DNA of 64,000 nucleotides from Oegoconia quadripuncta (Eukaryota; Arthropoda; Insecta; Lepidoptera; Autostichidae): NCBI GenBank assembly GCA_949316235.1, contig OX438759.1, positions 12,871,618 to 12,935,617 on the forward strand. Direction: 5' to 3'. Each line of letters opens with the position of its first letter. The first letter of the stretch is position 1. Positions 21,240 to 32,956 of this stretch are shown one piece after another. Both the position numbers and the translations under genes were made by a program. Under the pieces are notes generated by a model. That model made no database searches. It was not told the DNA's origin and saw only the letters and a list, made by a program, of their open reading frames with translations.

Positions 21240-22030
21240 TTATTTATTTAAATACATATAAGAAGTGCAACTCAACTATCAGTCTCTTACCCAATTGCCA
21301 ACGATCGCGCCACAAGGATCGTACAAGTGGTGTACACGAAAGCAGTTCACCCGACTTCCCCATAGTTGTAGCCTTAGTGCCATTTTTGCATTCCATTGCC
21401 TTCACTTGCATTCGCCGAGGGGGGAAGTCTCTTTCTTTAATTAGCCCAGGCCCCGAGCTAGCAATAGTGTCACATAGGGCACCTTCAGTAGGCTCCGCGT
21501 CGAACACCACTGTCGATCCTAGCTTATAGGGATTACAGTGGGAGGAGTATGGAGACCTCATCCACCAATCAGAGTCCACGTAAAGACCCACCTGTCACAT
21601 GTCAGGTCAAATCAAAAACCTTCAGCTTAGGTTACCACGTATTAGGAACTGTAGGTGTTGCCATATCATAATTATTATTTGAAAATGAAACTAATGCACA
21701 TTAAAGACTAAAAAAGAATGCCTATAATTATATAACTTAATCGTATAAAGAAAAAAAATGTATTGGTAAGTAATACCATCGGTTTCGTACACGACCGAAG
21801 GGAAAATGTCAACAGATGGCACACATATTAGAACCACGCCATGACGCCTGTTCGACTGTCCTACCCGTAAGGCGCTGCGATGGAGACCGTTTTAAAAGCA
21901 TAATAATCCAAAGAGCTCCCAGCGATAAGTATAGTACGACTGGAGGCGAAATTATCTGCAAAAAATCTGCAATTTTACATGTTAAGCTTGTCGATGTGAA
22001 AGACAAGAGAGCCAGTAGTATTTTCGGCTT
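21240..22030. other. Unidentified less AT-rich block
   Basis: Two segments (about 21280-21600 and 21800-22030) are visibly richer in G and C than the surrounding intron. The minus strand of the first has a 115-codon open frame (21244-21591) with no recognised motif; it includes GGACTCTGATTGGTGGATGA-type text that has the look of a dispersed repeat. No splice signals or homology support a gene. It may be old transposon sequence. Confidence 0.3.
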
Positions 22031-22424
22031 ATAGTTATAGTTACTCTGAGTCTTGACAATGCATATTAAACCCCTCTATGCGGAGTCGAAGTGTCGGATT
22101 TATCTATATTAATCTATATAAAAGTCTCGGGGGTGAGTAAAAAAGCCTTAGCCTAACGACTGCCTCCAATTGAACACTCAACAAATGAAAATGCTTCCTG
22201 CACATCTACCATCAATTTACACAGCTGGTCTCATTATTATAAATTATTTGGTTAATGTATTGTGTCCATTTGCTGAAGTGGTATTAATTCCTTTTTGTTA
22301 ATTTGTGAACAAAAGTCATACGCAAATTTATTGTGCTGTAGATAGCTGCTGCTAGTTTATTGAAGGTGGTACATGTATTGTGTATTATTGTGTTTTAGCC
22401 ATTTTGGAGTAGTGTGTGTAACTA

Positions 22425-22480
22425 TGGGAGAGGCCTATGTTCAGCATTGGACATCCAGTGACTGACATGATGATGATGTA
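22425..22480 (+). repeat. RTE-type LINE 3' tail
   Basis: GGGAGAGGCCTATGTTCAGC, a TTGGACATCCAGTGACTGAC segment and ATGATGATGAT form the terminal 55 bases of an RTE element, the same tail as at 33520-33560. Confidence 0.65.
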
Positions 22481-23198
22481 ATCTCGTTAGTGACCTTAAA
22501 TAAATAAAATAGTTAATTATTCAAAGACAAATACTTATTTTTATTTGTTTGGGTAAAATTAGTAGAAACGCAAAGTCTAATCGCTGCTTAGTTATCAATT
22601 TTAATGTCAATTTCAATTTGTTTCTTAGTCAAGCTGATGTTCATTTAAGACTCACGAAAACCTGCCTCGTCAAAAGGTACAAATTTCAATTCGAGAAAAA
22701 GGAAAGTAAATCGTTTGTAGTGGCTATTTCAATTCAGTGAAACTCTGGCGGCCGATTCCAAATACTGTGAACATGCCTGCCGAGTTGCAGAGTAAATAGA
22801 ATAGAGGTTTTTTAACACAACGGGATAGTTTCACTCTCACAGCTGACTACATCGATCGTTAACTTTCCGAAAGATGGCGCTGCCAACCGCGAAGCAATTG
22901 CCGCACATATTACCTGACGAATTTAGGTAACACCAGAATACTGTTCGTCGACCTCCAAGTAACCACCTACTCCACCGAGTTGGTTAATATCAACAAAAAT
23001 ATCACCTTCAAATGTATTTTGTAGGTTAAACATGATGTGATTTCGCGGTTTTGTACACAGTACGCGATAAGTAAGAGTGGCATCAGGTATTGATTAAACA
23101 AGTGTAGTGTTTTGTGATTTAATAGTGACGACAAATTAAGTGATAGTGCCTGGAAATTGTTATTGATTTGAGTGTAATCAGTGCTTAAAGTTTTGGGA

Positions 23199-23225
23199 AT
23201 GGCGGGCAATTCAAACTTCGCTCCT
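23199..23225 (+). other. First-exon-like sequence (short start peptide plus donor), gene unknown
   Basis: An ATG at 23199 with a good context (GGGAATGG) opens nine codons (MAGNSNFAP) and is followed by GTGAGT, a strong donor. The 100 bases upstream are rich in GTG/AGTG runs typical of insect 5' leaders. It ends in phase 0, which is not compatible with HIF exons at 24122 or 61797, so if real it belongs to another, nested or downstream, transcript. No second exon was identified. Confidence 0.2.
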
Positions 23226-24121
23226 GTGAGTAGATAACGTAGTATTTAGAATAGCTTTAGCCATACCTAAGTATCAAAAGTTCTAAATGTGTAGTGTTTC
23301 TCAACAATCCTTTGTTTGAGACCAGGAAGCAGGCGCCTATACTAGCGCAGATAGGTCATTCAAGGTTATCCATGTAGGCTAGTCACCGGTAAACATAACC
23401 TAACCTGGAGACTTAGGTCACATTGGCGTATGACCTCTGCTGTCAAGGACACTTACAATTTAATTGTCATTTGAACACACTAAGCGAAATCCTCGAAGTA
23501 TGACTCAAAAGGCGCACTCAAACTTTAAACCAAACTAGGTACTTTTCGTAACACTTTCCATTTGCGACTAATAATTACATATTTTATCAACTCTAGACTG
23601 AATCATAATGAGACTTTTTAGTATGTTTATACTTAGACAATTCTTCAAGAACACCCAAAAATTTTACGTAAAAGACTTGTTTATTTCATCTATTAATTAA
23701 TTGTTATCTTAATACATAGATTTCATTAACACACGATAATGGTGATTCTTGGGCTGTATAAGTTTATAAGGGATACTTTTACGGGTATTTCTGAAGGTTA
23801 TTTCCTCCTGATGGAATTTCGAGGGCTTATCTATTACATACGTACCCTGAACTGTACAAAAATTACTTGAATCATTGCTCATTCACTTCATAAACAAATG
23901 CATTTTTTGGTTATCAAAACCCGCTCTGGTTTTTAACGTTGTCTGGAGTTTTCAATACCTTTTGTCATGATTTCTTCCTTAGGTACAGCAACAAGCTACC
24001 GCATTGCATCATTTGACCTACGTTCTTAGATTTCATCAATATCATCATCAATAGAATTCATTTCTAAATTATATAACATTTTATAAATATTGATAAGTAA
24101 CTCTTGTTTCTTTTGTTGCAG

Positions 24122-24228
24122 GTTGCTGAACACCCTTGGCTTCGAACCCGAGGAATTGGTGGGTCGTTCATTATACGACTACCACCATGCCGGTGACAGC
24201 GCTTCTTTAGTCCACCAGTTCAAGTCCC
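24122..24228 (+). CDS. sima: HIF-1alpha (sima) exon, middle of PAS-B
   Basis: One base (G) completes the Ala codon from the previous exon, then 35 codons and one base follow. The peptide reads LLNTLGFEPEELVGRSLYDY followed by HHAGDSASLVHQFKS, matching the HIF PAS-B motif [20 protein letters not shown]. The acceptor is TGTTGCAG (ends 24121) and the donor is GTAAGT at 24229. The intron that follows is about 37.6 kb, so this small exon is isolated from the rest of its own domain. Confidence 0.94.
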
Positions 24229-24954
24229 GTAAGTTTTAAATATGAATTTAATTTCTACCTTTATCTATTTGTATGGAGAACTAGAAATATTTTTTGTTTT
24301 CTTCTTAGATGATATTTTCAAGAACAGATAGTTTTTCGTTACAGCGCCCTCTGCTGAGGTGTTAAGTTTACTAAATGTTTCAAACGGCTTCTAATGTAGT
24401 GAGATAGCGATGGTAATGATAAGGAAATATAGATGGCAGCACTCATTTGATAGGACAGATGGTAGGTTTCGTTTCTTTTTATTCGTAATTTTTTTTACCC
24501 GACGAAGAGAGTTTTTCATTTTATCTATGTATTATGTGGGATTCTTTTATTCCCTCCTAGCACCCAAGCGGCTGAATACATTTAATTTAATGAGGTAACG
24601 TTAGGTTCGTCGTGATTGTGCAAATGTCATAGGATAGGTTACGTCACAAAAATGTAAACCACTGCGAGCCGCAAGGGTTAAAGTTTGTCAAAACGAAAAC
24701 AATATATTCTAGTAAGTACTATAATATGTGTATCATAGGAAAGGCCTCATCAAGAGTATTCTAAAAATATATATTACAAATGAAACTTACTATGCAGCAG
24801 ATTTGTGGAGAGCATCTATATCACATTTTATAAGCGTTTCCATGTTTTTGGTTGACTGTTTACATTGTCGACTTTTTTAAGTTTTTTATTTAGGTACATG
24901 TCAAAAGTTATGCGATATTTTCTGTACTTAGTTATAAAAATTTAAGACATTGTT

Positions 24955-25085
24955 TGTTGCTCAATCACGGTGAAAGGGATGAACGAATTTGTCTGAAATT
25001 TGATATATAGGTAGAATATACCCTGGATTAAGACATACATAAAGTTATTCTACGCAGACGAAGCCGCAGGCGGAAAGCTAGTAAT
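24955..25085 (+). repeat. Helitron-like short element, 3' part
   Basis: TTGCTCAATCACGGTGAAAG, GAATTTGTCTGAAATTTGAT, CCTGGATTAAGACATACATA, and the end CGAAGCCGCAGGCGGAAAGC followed by TAGTA. The hairpin-forming GC-rich end with CTAGT is typical of the family. Confidence 0.5.
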
Positions 25086-25339
25086 TTATAAATTTGAAAC
25101 TACTTCATTCACGCATACTGGACCCTACAAATTTTAACTTTTATTACTAAAATACCTCAAAAATATCGCTTAACTTTTTCTTTTGTTTGTATGAAAACTT
25201 GTCAATAACGTTTACAATTAAATGAATCTATAAGTTAACTGTTCGTCACTTTATATGGTATAATTGCCGTCGGTAAAATTGCAGTGTCATAGTATTGTAA
25301 ATATTTTACGAATGGACGTCCAATGGTCGATTCTTACAA

Positions 25340-25445
25340 TACAAATGCAACACAATACAAATACTTTTTATTGCGCAAAATAATTTACAATAATTTTTGA
25401 TAATAACAATAGAACACAATTAGGCGGTCTTATCACTAATCTCTT
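25340..25445 (-). repeat. Non-LTR retrotransposon 3' end (minus orientation)
   Basis: Begins with an AATGCAACACAATACAAATA run, then CTTTTTATTGCGCAAAATAA and GAACACAATTAGGCGGTCTT. Related to 1317-1430. Confidence 0.65.
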
Positions 25446-25494
25446 CCACACAACCCACATCCATGGGACATTTGCATACACTTGTATTGTTTGT

Positions 25495-25720
25495 ATACTT
25501 GTACTTTATTGCACAACAAAAAAGAAAATACAGTTTCAGAAAAGTGGTAAGAATAGAATGTACAATTTGGCTACCTTATCATTAAAAGCGATCTCTTCCA
25601 TGCAACCTTTGGGTATAGGGACAGTAAATTTGAAATAGGTAGGTTGTAGGTAAATAGGGATGCAGATACAAACTACGTATATACGTATATTCTTATTGGT
25701 CAATCGTAATCTTGGAACTC
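25495..25720 (-). repeat. Non-LTR retrotransposon 3' end, second copy
   Basis: TGTACTTTATTGCACAACAA through GCGATCTCTTCCATGCAACC and TAGGTAGGTTGTAGGTAAAT. This is the reverse complement of 31020-31232, including the segment with Tyr-rich CCTACCTATTTCAAAT text. The minus open frame at 25536 is derived from it. Confidence 0.75.
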
Positions 25721-26548
25721 CTATCATACTACGGTATCACTGATGGAGGAATTAATGTACACCTCTTCGTTGATGGGACTACTAGGCGAACACCGACTGC
25801 CACTGTGACGTATGCCCTAAATCCGTCATTTTAGCACCACTTATAGCGAGTTATCTTCGACACGCAGCTCTTGGGCTCATTATTTTCGGACCCGAGGCTA
25901 TTTCAGTGCGCTTGGCTTGACGCCACTACATCGCGGCGCGATGCTAAATATCATGTTTTTTTTTTCCATCAAAATTATATGAGCCATTATTTTTTGCTTG
26001 GGATTGAGTTAGGTTATGAATAGGACGGCAGTTGTCGTCAACAGCGTAAGTCCAATTCTGAAAATAAGCGTCTATGGACGAAAGAAGGCACCCCTGACTG
26101 AAACTTTCGCATTTCTAATATTAGTTAGATCGTGCCGAAAACCGCCTTCCCTGCGTAGCTATACCAGCAATTGCAATAAATCTTCAAGGCAGTAGGTATA
26201 TTAATAGATTTATTATATTGTAAGAATGACGTAGCATGTCATACGCCAGGTACCTCTTATAACTATGTAATAGCTACGTGCTAGTTTAGTTGGCTTTGTA
26301 TGAATAGCATAAAAAACAAAAATTAAATTGACAACAGTTTACTACAACTAATGAATATTAGTTTCGGCGACTGGTTTTAAGTAAAACGAATGAATTTTTA
26401 CGTCTCCATGTTATGTATGTTCAAGCGTGAGTCAAACACAAACCCTATAGTTAGTACATAATATTTCTTAAAACTACTTAAACGTAATAAGCAACTTACA
26501 GGTAAATACTGCTTTCACCATGTAATTGTACAGTGCATATATGTATTA

Positions 26549-26990
26549 TTTTATGTTAAGTGAAGATGAGATCGTAGGTGGCAGCGCGCTCTCCCGGAAC
26601 CATCATCTTATTTGGAGAAGTGGTTATCTTATCTAATAATCGAAACACAACTACGCTTGTTTTACTTTAGCGGCAGATTTTGTTATGATGGTGGTAGCTA
26701 GCCAAGCGGACATTTAAAATGACCAACCAATAAATAAATAAATATTTTGGACAATTACACCAATCATCTAGCCCCAAATTAAGCAAAGCTTATGCTATGG
26801 ATACTAGACAACGGATAAACATACAAAAATATTTATATAAACATACATAAGTATTCATCACACGAACATTTACCCCACGCGGGATCGAACTCGTAACCGT
26901 TGGTTTCGCTCTAAATCGGAGTACGAAACATTTACACCGCTGGCAATCGAACCCGCGACCTCAGATTCGTAAACCTTAGATTGTTTATAA
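26549..26990 (-). repeat. SINE-A interrupted by a SINE-C insertion
   Basis: The SINE-A body occupies 26549-26725 (TGTTAAGTGAAGATGAGATC to ACATTTAAAATG). Its head resumes at about 26918-26990 with CGGAGTACGAAACATTTACA, CAATCGAACCCGCGACCTCA and GATTCGTAAACC. The gap is filled by the SINE-C copy listed next. Confidence 0.75.
26733..26915 (-). repeat. SINE-C nested in SINE-A
   Basis: AATATTTTGGACAATTACAC, CAATCATCTAGCCCCAAATT, ACTAGACAACGGATAAACAT and ATTTACCCCACGCGGGATCG mark a SINE-C copy (head on the right). Its position inside SINE-A shows it is the younger insertion. Confidence 0.75.
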
Positions 26991-27039
26991 TGTCGTTCGA
27001 TTCGTCTTAATCGCCCGAGTGTCATCTGATACATTTTAG

Positions 27040-27225
27040 GGTGCCCGCCCGCGGCCGACAATCGGTGACCGATTTTTTGTAGGAGATAAATGGAACGTAC
27101 TGATAGTAATGTTTTAACGCCCACGTCCTACAAAAAATCGGTCACAATATCGGTGATAAAAGTATTGAGGAAAAAATCGGCCCGATTAACGGTGCTGCAA
27201 AAAGTCGGTCGGGGCACACTTATGC
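27040..27225. mobile_element. Small inverted-repeat element (MITE-like)
   Basis: GTGACCGATTTTTTGTAGGA (27066-27085) is the inverted complement of TCCTACAAAAAATCGGTCAC (27126-27145), a 20-bp stem with a loop of about 40 bases. The outer parts, AGGGTGCCCGCCCGCGGCCG on the left and AGTCGGTCGGGGCACACT on the right, are also roughly complementary. No coding sequence. Confidence 0.5.
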
Positions 27226-27599
27226 TAAAAAATTCATTAGGGCGACCGTAAAATACAAAATCGGATTTTTTCTCCGCCAGTTGGGACCGATGTCGACAAC
27301 TTTTTTTTTATGTAAAGGGCATTAGGTACCTTATGAAGATACGGTGCACCCCGGAGATAGAAAATAGAAAGCTATTGAAGACGGTTTTACCATTTTCTGG
27401 CGGTTCCAATTAGTAATATTGAGACGTAAATACGAATCTACTTTCGGGAGACCTTGACCGAACAATTCGGGATGTCCCTTTATAGAAATAATTGTATACG
27501 CCCACATATTCGCCGTATAATGTCTCCTCTCCTATGTAGACATAATACCTAATAAATTTTTCAACTACATTACCTATCTAACTGTTTATAACATTTATC

Positions 27600-27730
27600 C
27601 TAAATGGGATGGTCAGAGATATCCCAAACACTGGCGTGTGGGTCACCATACGAAATATGCAGAAATACACACGTGTGACAGGGGGTGAGCCCATCGCCGT
27701 TGAAACGTACAAGTCTTTAGATGTTTTTTG
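27600..27730 (+). repeat. Repeat D copy, partial
   Basis: AAATGGGATGGTCAGAGATA, TCCCAAACACTGGCGTGTGG, GTGACAGGGGGTGAGCCCAT, CAAGTCTTTAGATGTTTTTT. It stops at the point where other copies read GGTGGAA. Confidence 0.6.
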
Positions 27731-28579
27731 TATATTTACAAAAAGAAATTACGCAAACTGAATGACCTCATGTAGAATGATGAAACATGTATGGGGATCA
27801 AGTACCTACTTATGTGTTTTATTGTCATACAAATACTACGTATTTGCGTATTCGAGAAGCGGAAAGAGCGGAACGAACGTATTCAAACATACACGCGATG
27901 GAGCGGACGACCAGTCTCCAGGGGTCTATCTTTCAATCAAAATCTATCAAACTCTTTATACAAAAAATCCTCTATCACAAAGATTATGTTACTACAATAT
28001 CATTACATCTTGATCCTCCAGTAATACCATCTTAACCTTCCCACCACGCACTCTGCATGGCCCATTTTTGGCCATTAAGCCAAACTGGCTATTTATTCTG
28101 ATATTCCAGCCACGCATCGCATACTCCATACCTACAGGTTTATACGCGTTTTATAGGAGTGGGCTGTGGCTGTTTTTGTATTAAAACAAGTAGTTTGTTC
28201 GTCGGGTAGTTTCGTGATCGGATTATGTTGTTTGAAAATCAGTGGTGTGACGAATAGGTATCAACATAGTGCAATGTAATTTTTTGTTAACAGAAGCAGA
28301 TACATGTTGTTTTATTTAAAAAACTAGATTTGTTACTGATTCTAGGTATCTAGCCTTAAATGTAAGTATTGGGTCTTTACCTATGAAATTTGAGTTTTTT
28401 TTCTTCGTTAATCAAAATCATATGTACCAATTCCTACCGTTTTCAAAGCTATATCGAAATTTGTTTTTTATTTGGAAAATGGAATATTATTTCAAATTTC
28501 ACATGAAATATTTTTTAATTTCTGGGCTAAATCACATAATAAAAAAAATTTGAACAGAGCTCTTTTCATGTGCTTCCCA

Positions 28580-28795
28580 TAATCATTTCTTAGATTAGCT
28601 GAAACTTTTATAAAGCGGTTACTTTTAAAAATTAACGCTGCCTATACTTAACTTAATGTTATCCGATAATACACACAAAGTTTAGCTAAATTTGGATTTG
28701 CCGTTCCCAAAAAAAAATCAAAAATGTCTGTATGGAGAAAACAGTCTTAATGAAATTCTTCATACAAAACGCCAATTTCATAGGTAACCTAATAT
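28580..28795. repeat. Repeat E, copy 1
   Basis: About 210 bases nearly the same as 38565-38775, same orientation: CTTTTATAAAGCGGTTACTT, ATCCGATAATACACACAAAG, GGATTTGCCGTTCCCAAAAA, CATACAAAACGCCAATTTCA. Class unknown. The minus-strand open frames in both copies are translations of the repeat. Confidence 0.75.
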
Positions 28796-29689
28796 AATCG
28801 GCGGAAAAATTTTGTATGTGTACACGCGGTTGCACGACGACGCTCACTTTTATCTCATTCGATGCCAAATTCACTGTGTTCATTTGTTATTTTCACATTT
28901 ATACATGTGTGTGTGTCGCAAAATGGGTGAAATAAACAATTCTTATTCTTAAAACTTTCAATGTAAGCGGGTCTCGCTGCGTTCACTTTTCGGATAGCGT
29001 CGCGCAGCCAGCTTACACTGGTAGTGTTGTTATCGCGTTGTCGACTGTGTAAACGCGTCATTAAAATGTCACTAATCTCGAATATACTAAAATATTCTTT
29101 ATTGCACCAAAAAATTTCATATTGCCGCGGTCCTAATCCATAATCCCAACTGTTTTGGTAGGATGATAAAATAAAAATTGTACAAAGATGAGACGATATA
29201 AGTGGCCCGGTGTTTCTTGTTTCGTTCCTGCTTATGCCAGTGGTTAATCCTACATTCCTCCGAAACGGCCTTGCCCTTGTTGTATTTGATATTAGGCGAA
29301 AACACGAACGAAAGAGCTCAGTTACATCACTTAAATTAGTCGATTTTTTGAATACTTATATCCGTATCTGTCACGCGATCAGTAAAATTATTTCACAATA
29401 AAAACATTACGTCAGATGTGAAATACGTACCTACATTATTTAGTTGTAAATGAGGAATATGTGGAACTCGTAAGCAAATATGTTATTCATCTTAACAATA
29501 CCCACTTGTTACCTTGACCATTTTTCTTCCCATTATTTTATTTTACACGCTTGAGTGGTAGTTGGAAATGTTTGTTTTTATTGTTTGGAGGCATGCCACC
29601 AACGCCATAAAACTGTCATTATAACTGCTCCATCGAATAAGCCAAAGCCCTGACTTTTCATAGCCTCATCAGTCTTTTATAGGTTGCAA

Positions 29690-29830
29690 TTCCACCATCG
29701 CCATTCCATCTTCGGACTATTAGGCATGGAGACGGTTCATTCAGAATGCGAGCAGCCAAGGCGTGGAACTCCCTTCCGGTGTGTCAGTCTTGCTTAAATT
29801 CTATAATCTTGGGATACTCATGAGCGATTG
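29690..29830 (+). repeat. LINE ORF2 C-terminal remnant, copy 2
   Basis: TTCGGACTATTAGGCATGGA, GTTCATTCAGAATGCGAGCA, AGGCGTGGAACTCCCTTCCG parallels 11280-11400. Only a broken fragment; the plus open frame at 29763-29987 starts in it and has no conserved domain. Confidence 0.5.
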
Positions 29831-30489
29831 CATGTTTCATCTTCGACTACTCGATTCGAACGAATTATGGCAAGCGCATGTTTACTTACGAAGGAGCTTA
29901 CCCTCAGATATTAAAAAAATAACTTCATACAACCAATACAAAGAAAAATTATCTCAACACGTATTGGTGAATTACAATATAATATAGATATTAATGTGAA
30001 ATATTTACTCCCTAATTTTGGATATTCTGCTTTGTGGAAATAGTGCGAAACAGATAGTGATTTTGTGTAGTGCGAGTGCGAACGATTTAATTTAGTTACT
30101 TTCTATTATTTAATAATCCTTTTTCTCATGTAAGTGACTGCAATGCAAATGTAACCATGAGATAGAGCAAAGATGTACAAAATCAATCAATGAAATACTT
30201 ACTCTCTATTGCACAATCGATCTGTGTGCACAATTAACAAAAACTACATGAATGATTACTGCATACATCATTAATGTTAGTAACTCTCTTTGACATTCTA
30301 GTTGAATGTAAGTATGTGTGTAAGTGGAGGAAACAAATAAATGATTTATCTATGGGTATATTTATCTCTCTTTGGTGACACATTGACTTTCAATACGATC
30401 GGTTCAGATGTTTAGTCGTGAAGAGGTAACAAACAAACTGACAGAGTTATTTTGCATTTATATATTAGTGTTGATTTTGGGTGTCAGGG

Positions 30490-30700
30490 TCTCCAACTGA
30501 ATAGGGACGCAGCTTTCTTTAGTAAATACAATCGAATATCCTTGAAGTTTAAAAGAGCAATCCTTCGAGTTTCTTGCTTGTTCTTCTCAGGGGAAAATTG
30601 CATTTTGAACAAGCAGTAGCTTAAAAAATGTAAAATTGACTATTTTAAGTGTACTCTGTGTACCTACGAAATAAAGCATTTTTGACTTATATATATCGAG
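30490..30700 (+). repeat. LINE-like 3' end
   Basis: Ends TACGAAATAAAGCATTTTTG, typical of lepidopteran non-LTR 3' ends, with TTCTTGCTTGTTCTTCTCAG and a GAACAAGCAGTAGCTTAAAA segment upstream. No coding remnant could be read. Confidence 0.45.
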
Positions 30701-31019
30701 AACGATTCCACATCGTACTTCCTTCCCAGTTTGTTTACTTATATCTATTTGGATCTCTCGATGTAATTAAAATATATTTCTCCTTCTATATTCATCTATC
30801 CATAACCTCGACTTAAAAGTGACATCTTTTGACATATTTTCATTGTCAATACAATTCAAATTTTAAAAGAATATTTAATTTTGCGCCCAATGGCAACTTC
30901 ATCAAGATCCAACTAGATATAAACTTACAATATTGTATTTTGTTGCTATTTTATAGATGTTATGTTTAAGTAGGTATATTTGTCTATTGATCTATGTATG
31001 TGTGTATGTAAATATGTGA

Positions 31020-31232
31020 AATTTATTCACGTAGTTTGTATCTGCATCCTTATTTAATACCGTACAACCTACCTATTTCAAATGTACTGTTCTTATACCC
31101 AATGGTTGCCTGGAAGAGATCGCTTTTAGTCATAAGGTCGCCATTTTGTACATTCTATTCTTACCACTTTTCTGATACTGTATTTTCTTTTTTGTTGTGC
31201 AATAAAGTGTATTTGTATTGTATTGTACAATT
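31020..31232 (+). repeat. Non-LTR retrotransposon 3' end
   Basis: CTACCTATTTCAAATGTACT, GGTTGCCTGGAAGAGATCGC, CTATTCTTACCACTTTTCTG, and TGTGCAATAAAGTGTATTTG followed by TATTGTATTGTA. The same family as 25495-25720 in opposite orientation. Confidence 0.75.
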
Positions 31233-31891
31233 TCTCGCTCTTGATCCATAGCTGTACCCATATTTCATGCAAAGTGAGTAACAAATTTTCGCATTTATAA
31301 TATTAGTGTAATTTTTGGGTTAGTTTTTTTACTTAGACTAGACATGGCTTAAATAATGAAGCAACTTCGTTGGATCTCCTAGACACTCAGACAATTTTCA
31401 CTTAAGTGAAATTGTATGTTATAAATTAAGACCGAACTTAATTAGACGAGCCCTTGAGATGGTAGACTTTACGTATTAGTTCAAGTTTATTTGTCGTCGG
31501 AGAAGCGTAGAACGTCATAATATCATTGAAATTGGATCAGATAAGGACTTGTCGCTCCAAACTTATTTGAATAAGTTTATGACGGTCTACAAGCCAATTT
31601 CATCTTGTCAGCTAAGGGGAGAGAAATGTTGTAGAAGTGAGAGTCGTGTCATACCGCAACGATATATTATAGGCTATATGCTAGACTATATATACTAGAG
31701 ACCGCCCCTTAATCCGTTTTTTCCCGTTCCCGTGGAATTTATGCAGCGCAAGGAACACCTTTGCCAAGTTTCATTAATTTCAGTCTATTAGTTTGGGCGT
31801 GGGGATAGATTAGTCAGTCAGTCAGTTTCTTCTTTCATATATCACAGCTAAGTTGACTTTATAAGTTAATGATTAATAGTCGAAAAACATA

Positions 31892-32103
31892 TAAATTAAT
31901 AAATATTTCGGACACTTACACCAATCATCTAGTCCCAAACTAAGCAAAGCTTCTTATGGATACTAGATAACGGATAAACATACAAAAATATTTATATAAA
32001 CATCCATGACTCGGGAATAAATATTCGTATTCATCACACAATCATTTCCCCTCGCGTTTGTTTCACTGACAGGGTCACTATCCACTACACCAATCGATCG
32101 TCA
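31892..32103 (-). repeat. SINE-C, head partly deleted
   Basis: AAATATTTCGGACACTTACA, CCAATCATCTAGTCCCAAAC, ATTCATCACACAATCATTTC, then a deletion that removes the B-box region, and GACAGGGTCACTATCCACTA with CACCAATCGATCGTC. Confidence 0.75.
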
Positions 32104-32379
32104 AAATATGCATTAAGTAATCGGTTATGTAATAGCCCTTGCGCACAATTTGCGTTTAATAATCGTCATATATTTATCAAAGGCTATAAAATCGGCTAAC
32201 ATAAGCAGATAAGTTGTTCTTATTCCTTGTATTAACATTGTGCCTATTTTTAACCGATTCCAAAAAGGCGGAGGTTCTCAATTCGGTCGTTTCTACCTGT
32301 TTTATTTTTAGCCAATATAAAAAATTCTCATAAATGTGTTGAGATGCCATTAATTGCTAAGATATTTATAATTTCCTTG

Positions 32380-32730
32380 CCGCGCACAGGCTTTCCTCAT
32401 TCCGGCAGCAACGTCACAATGATGATATTGAATATTTGCGGAAGTTGTGGAAGCTGTGGGTTCTTAGTCAAAAAGTACGCCGAAAACACTTTTTATTTTA
32501 TTATCGGTTATGATACTTTTGATTCACAAATTTAAAATAGTAGATATTTAAAAAACCCATAAGGGTTTAGTAGAAGTCCAACAAAGCAGGATTTTGGTAA
32601 AATAAAATTTGTCAGAACTGAGCGAAAATCCAATGGAAATGATGACGAAAACAGGAATTGAAAGGAGGCGAGCGAAGAAAAAAGGCAGCATGACATCAAC
32701 GGTGGTGGCACCGTTCCATCCTTAAACTTA
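32380..32730 (+). repeat. Dispersed repeat shared with 2640-3560
   Basis: ACAGGCTTTCCTCATTCCGG, CCCATAAGGGTTTAGTAGAA and GAGGCGAGCGAAGAAAAAAG with GCAGCATGACATCAACGGTG recur in the same order as at 2640-3560, with a shorter middle. Class unknown. Confidence 0.55.
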
Positions 32731-32956
32731 TCTCTCAAGAGATACTAATAGTTCGTTTCCGTAGAACAAAAATAAGAGAAATGAGTACTGATATTAGCCC
32801 ATACTGTATGTTCATCCATGATTATTGCTACCTTGTGAACTCCCAAAAAATCTGCGCAGCGTGGCTATAAAGCAAATTATCTAAAAGAGTCTTGCCAACA
32901 GTCCACTGGACTTCTATCGGCTGTTAATGAATTGTTTACTTTTAATAACTATTATT

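Larger units (their letters stand above)
20616..24121 (+). other. HIF-1alpha intron 5
   Basis: 3.5-kb intron bounded by GTGAGT and TTGCAG. It holds a SINE-A fragment (20643-20850), an unidentified less AT-rich block (21240-22030), an RTE 3' tail (22425-22480) and a first-exon-like sequence (23199-23225). 23240-24120 shows nothing I can name. Confidence 0.85.

Noticed and set aside
23199..24228. Alternative HIF start exon at 23199 splicing to 24122
   Set aside because: The phases do not match: the candidate ends in phase 0 and exon 24122 needs a two-base carry-over, so the PAS-B frame would be lost.
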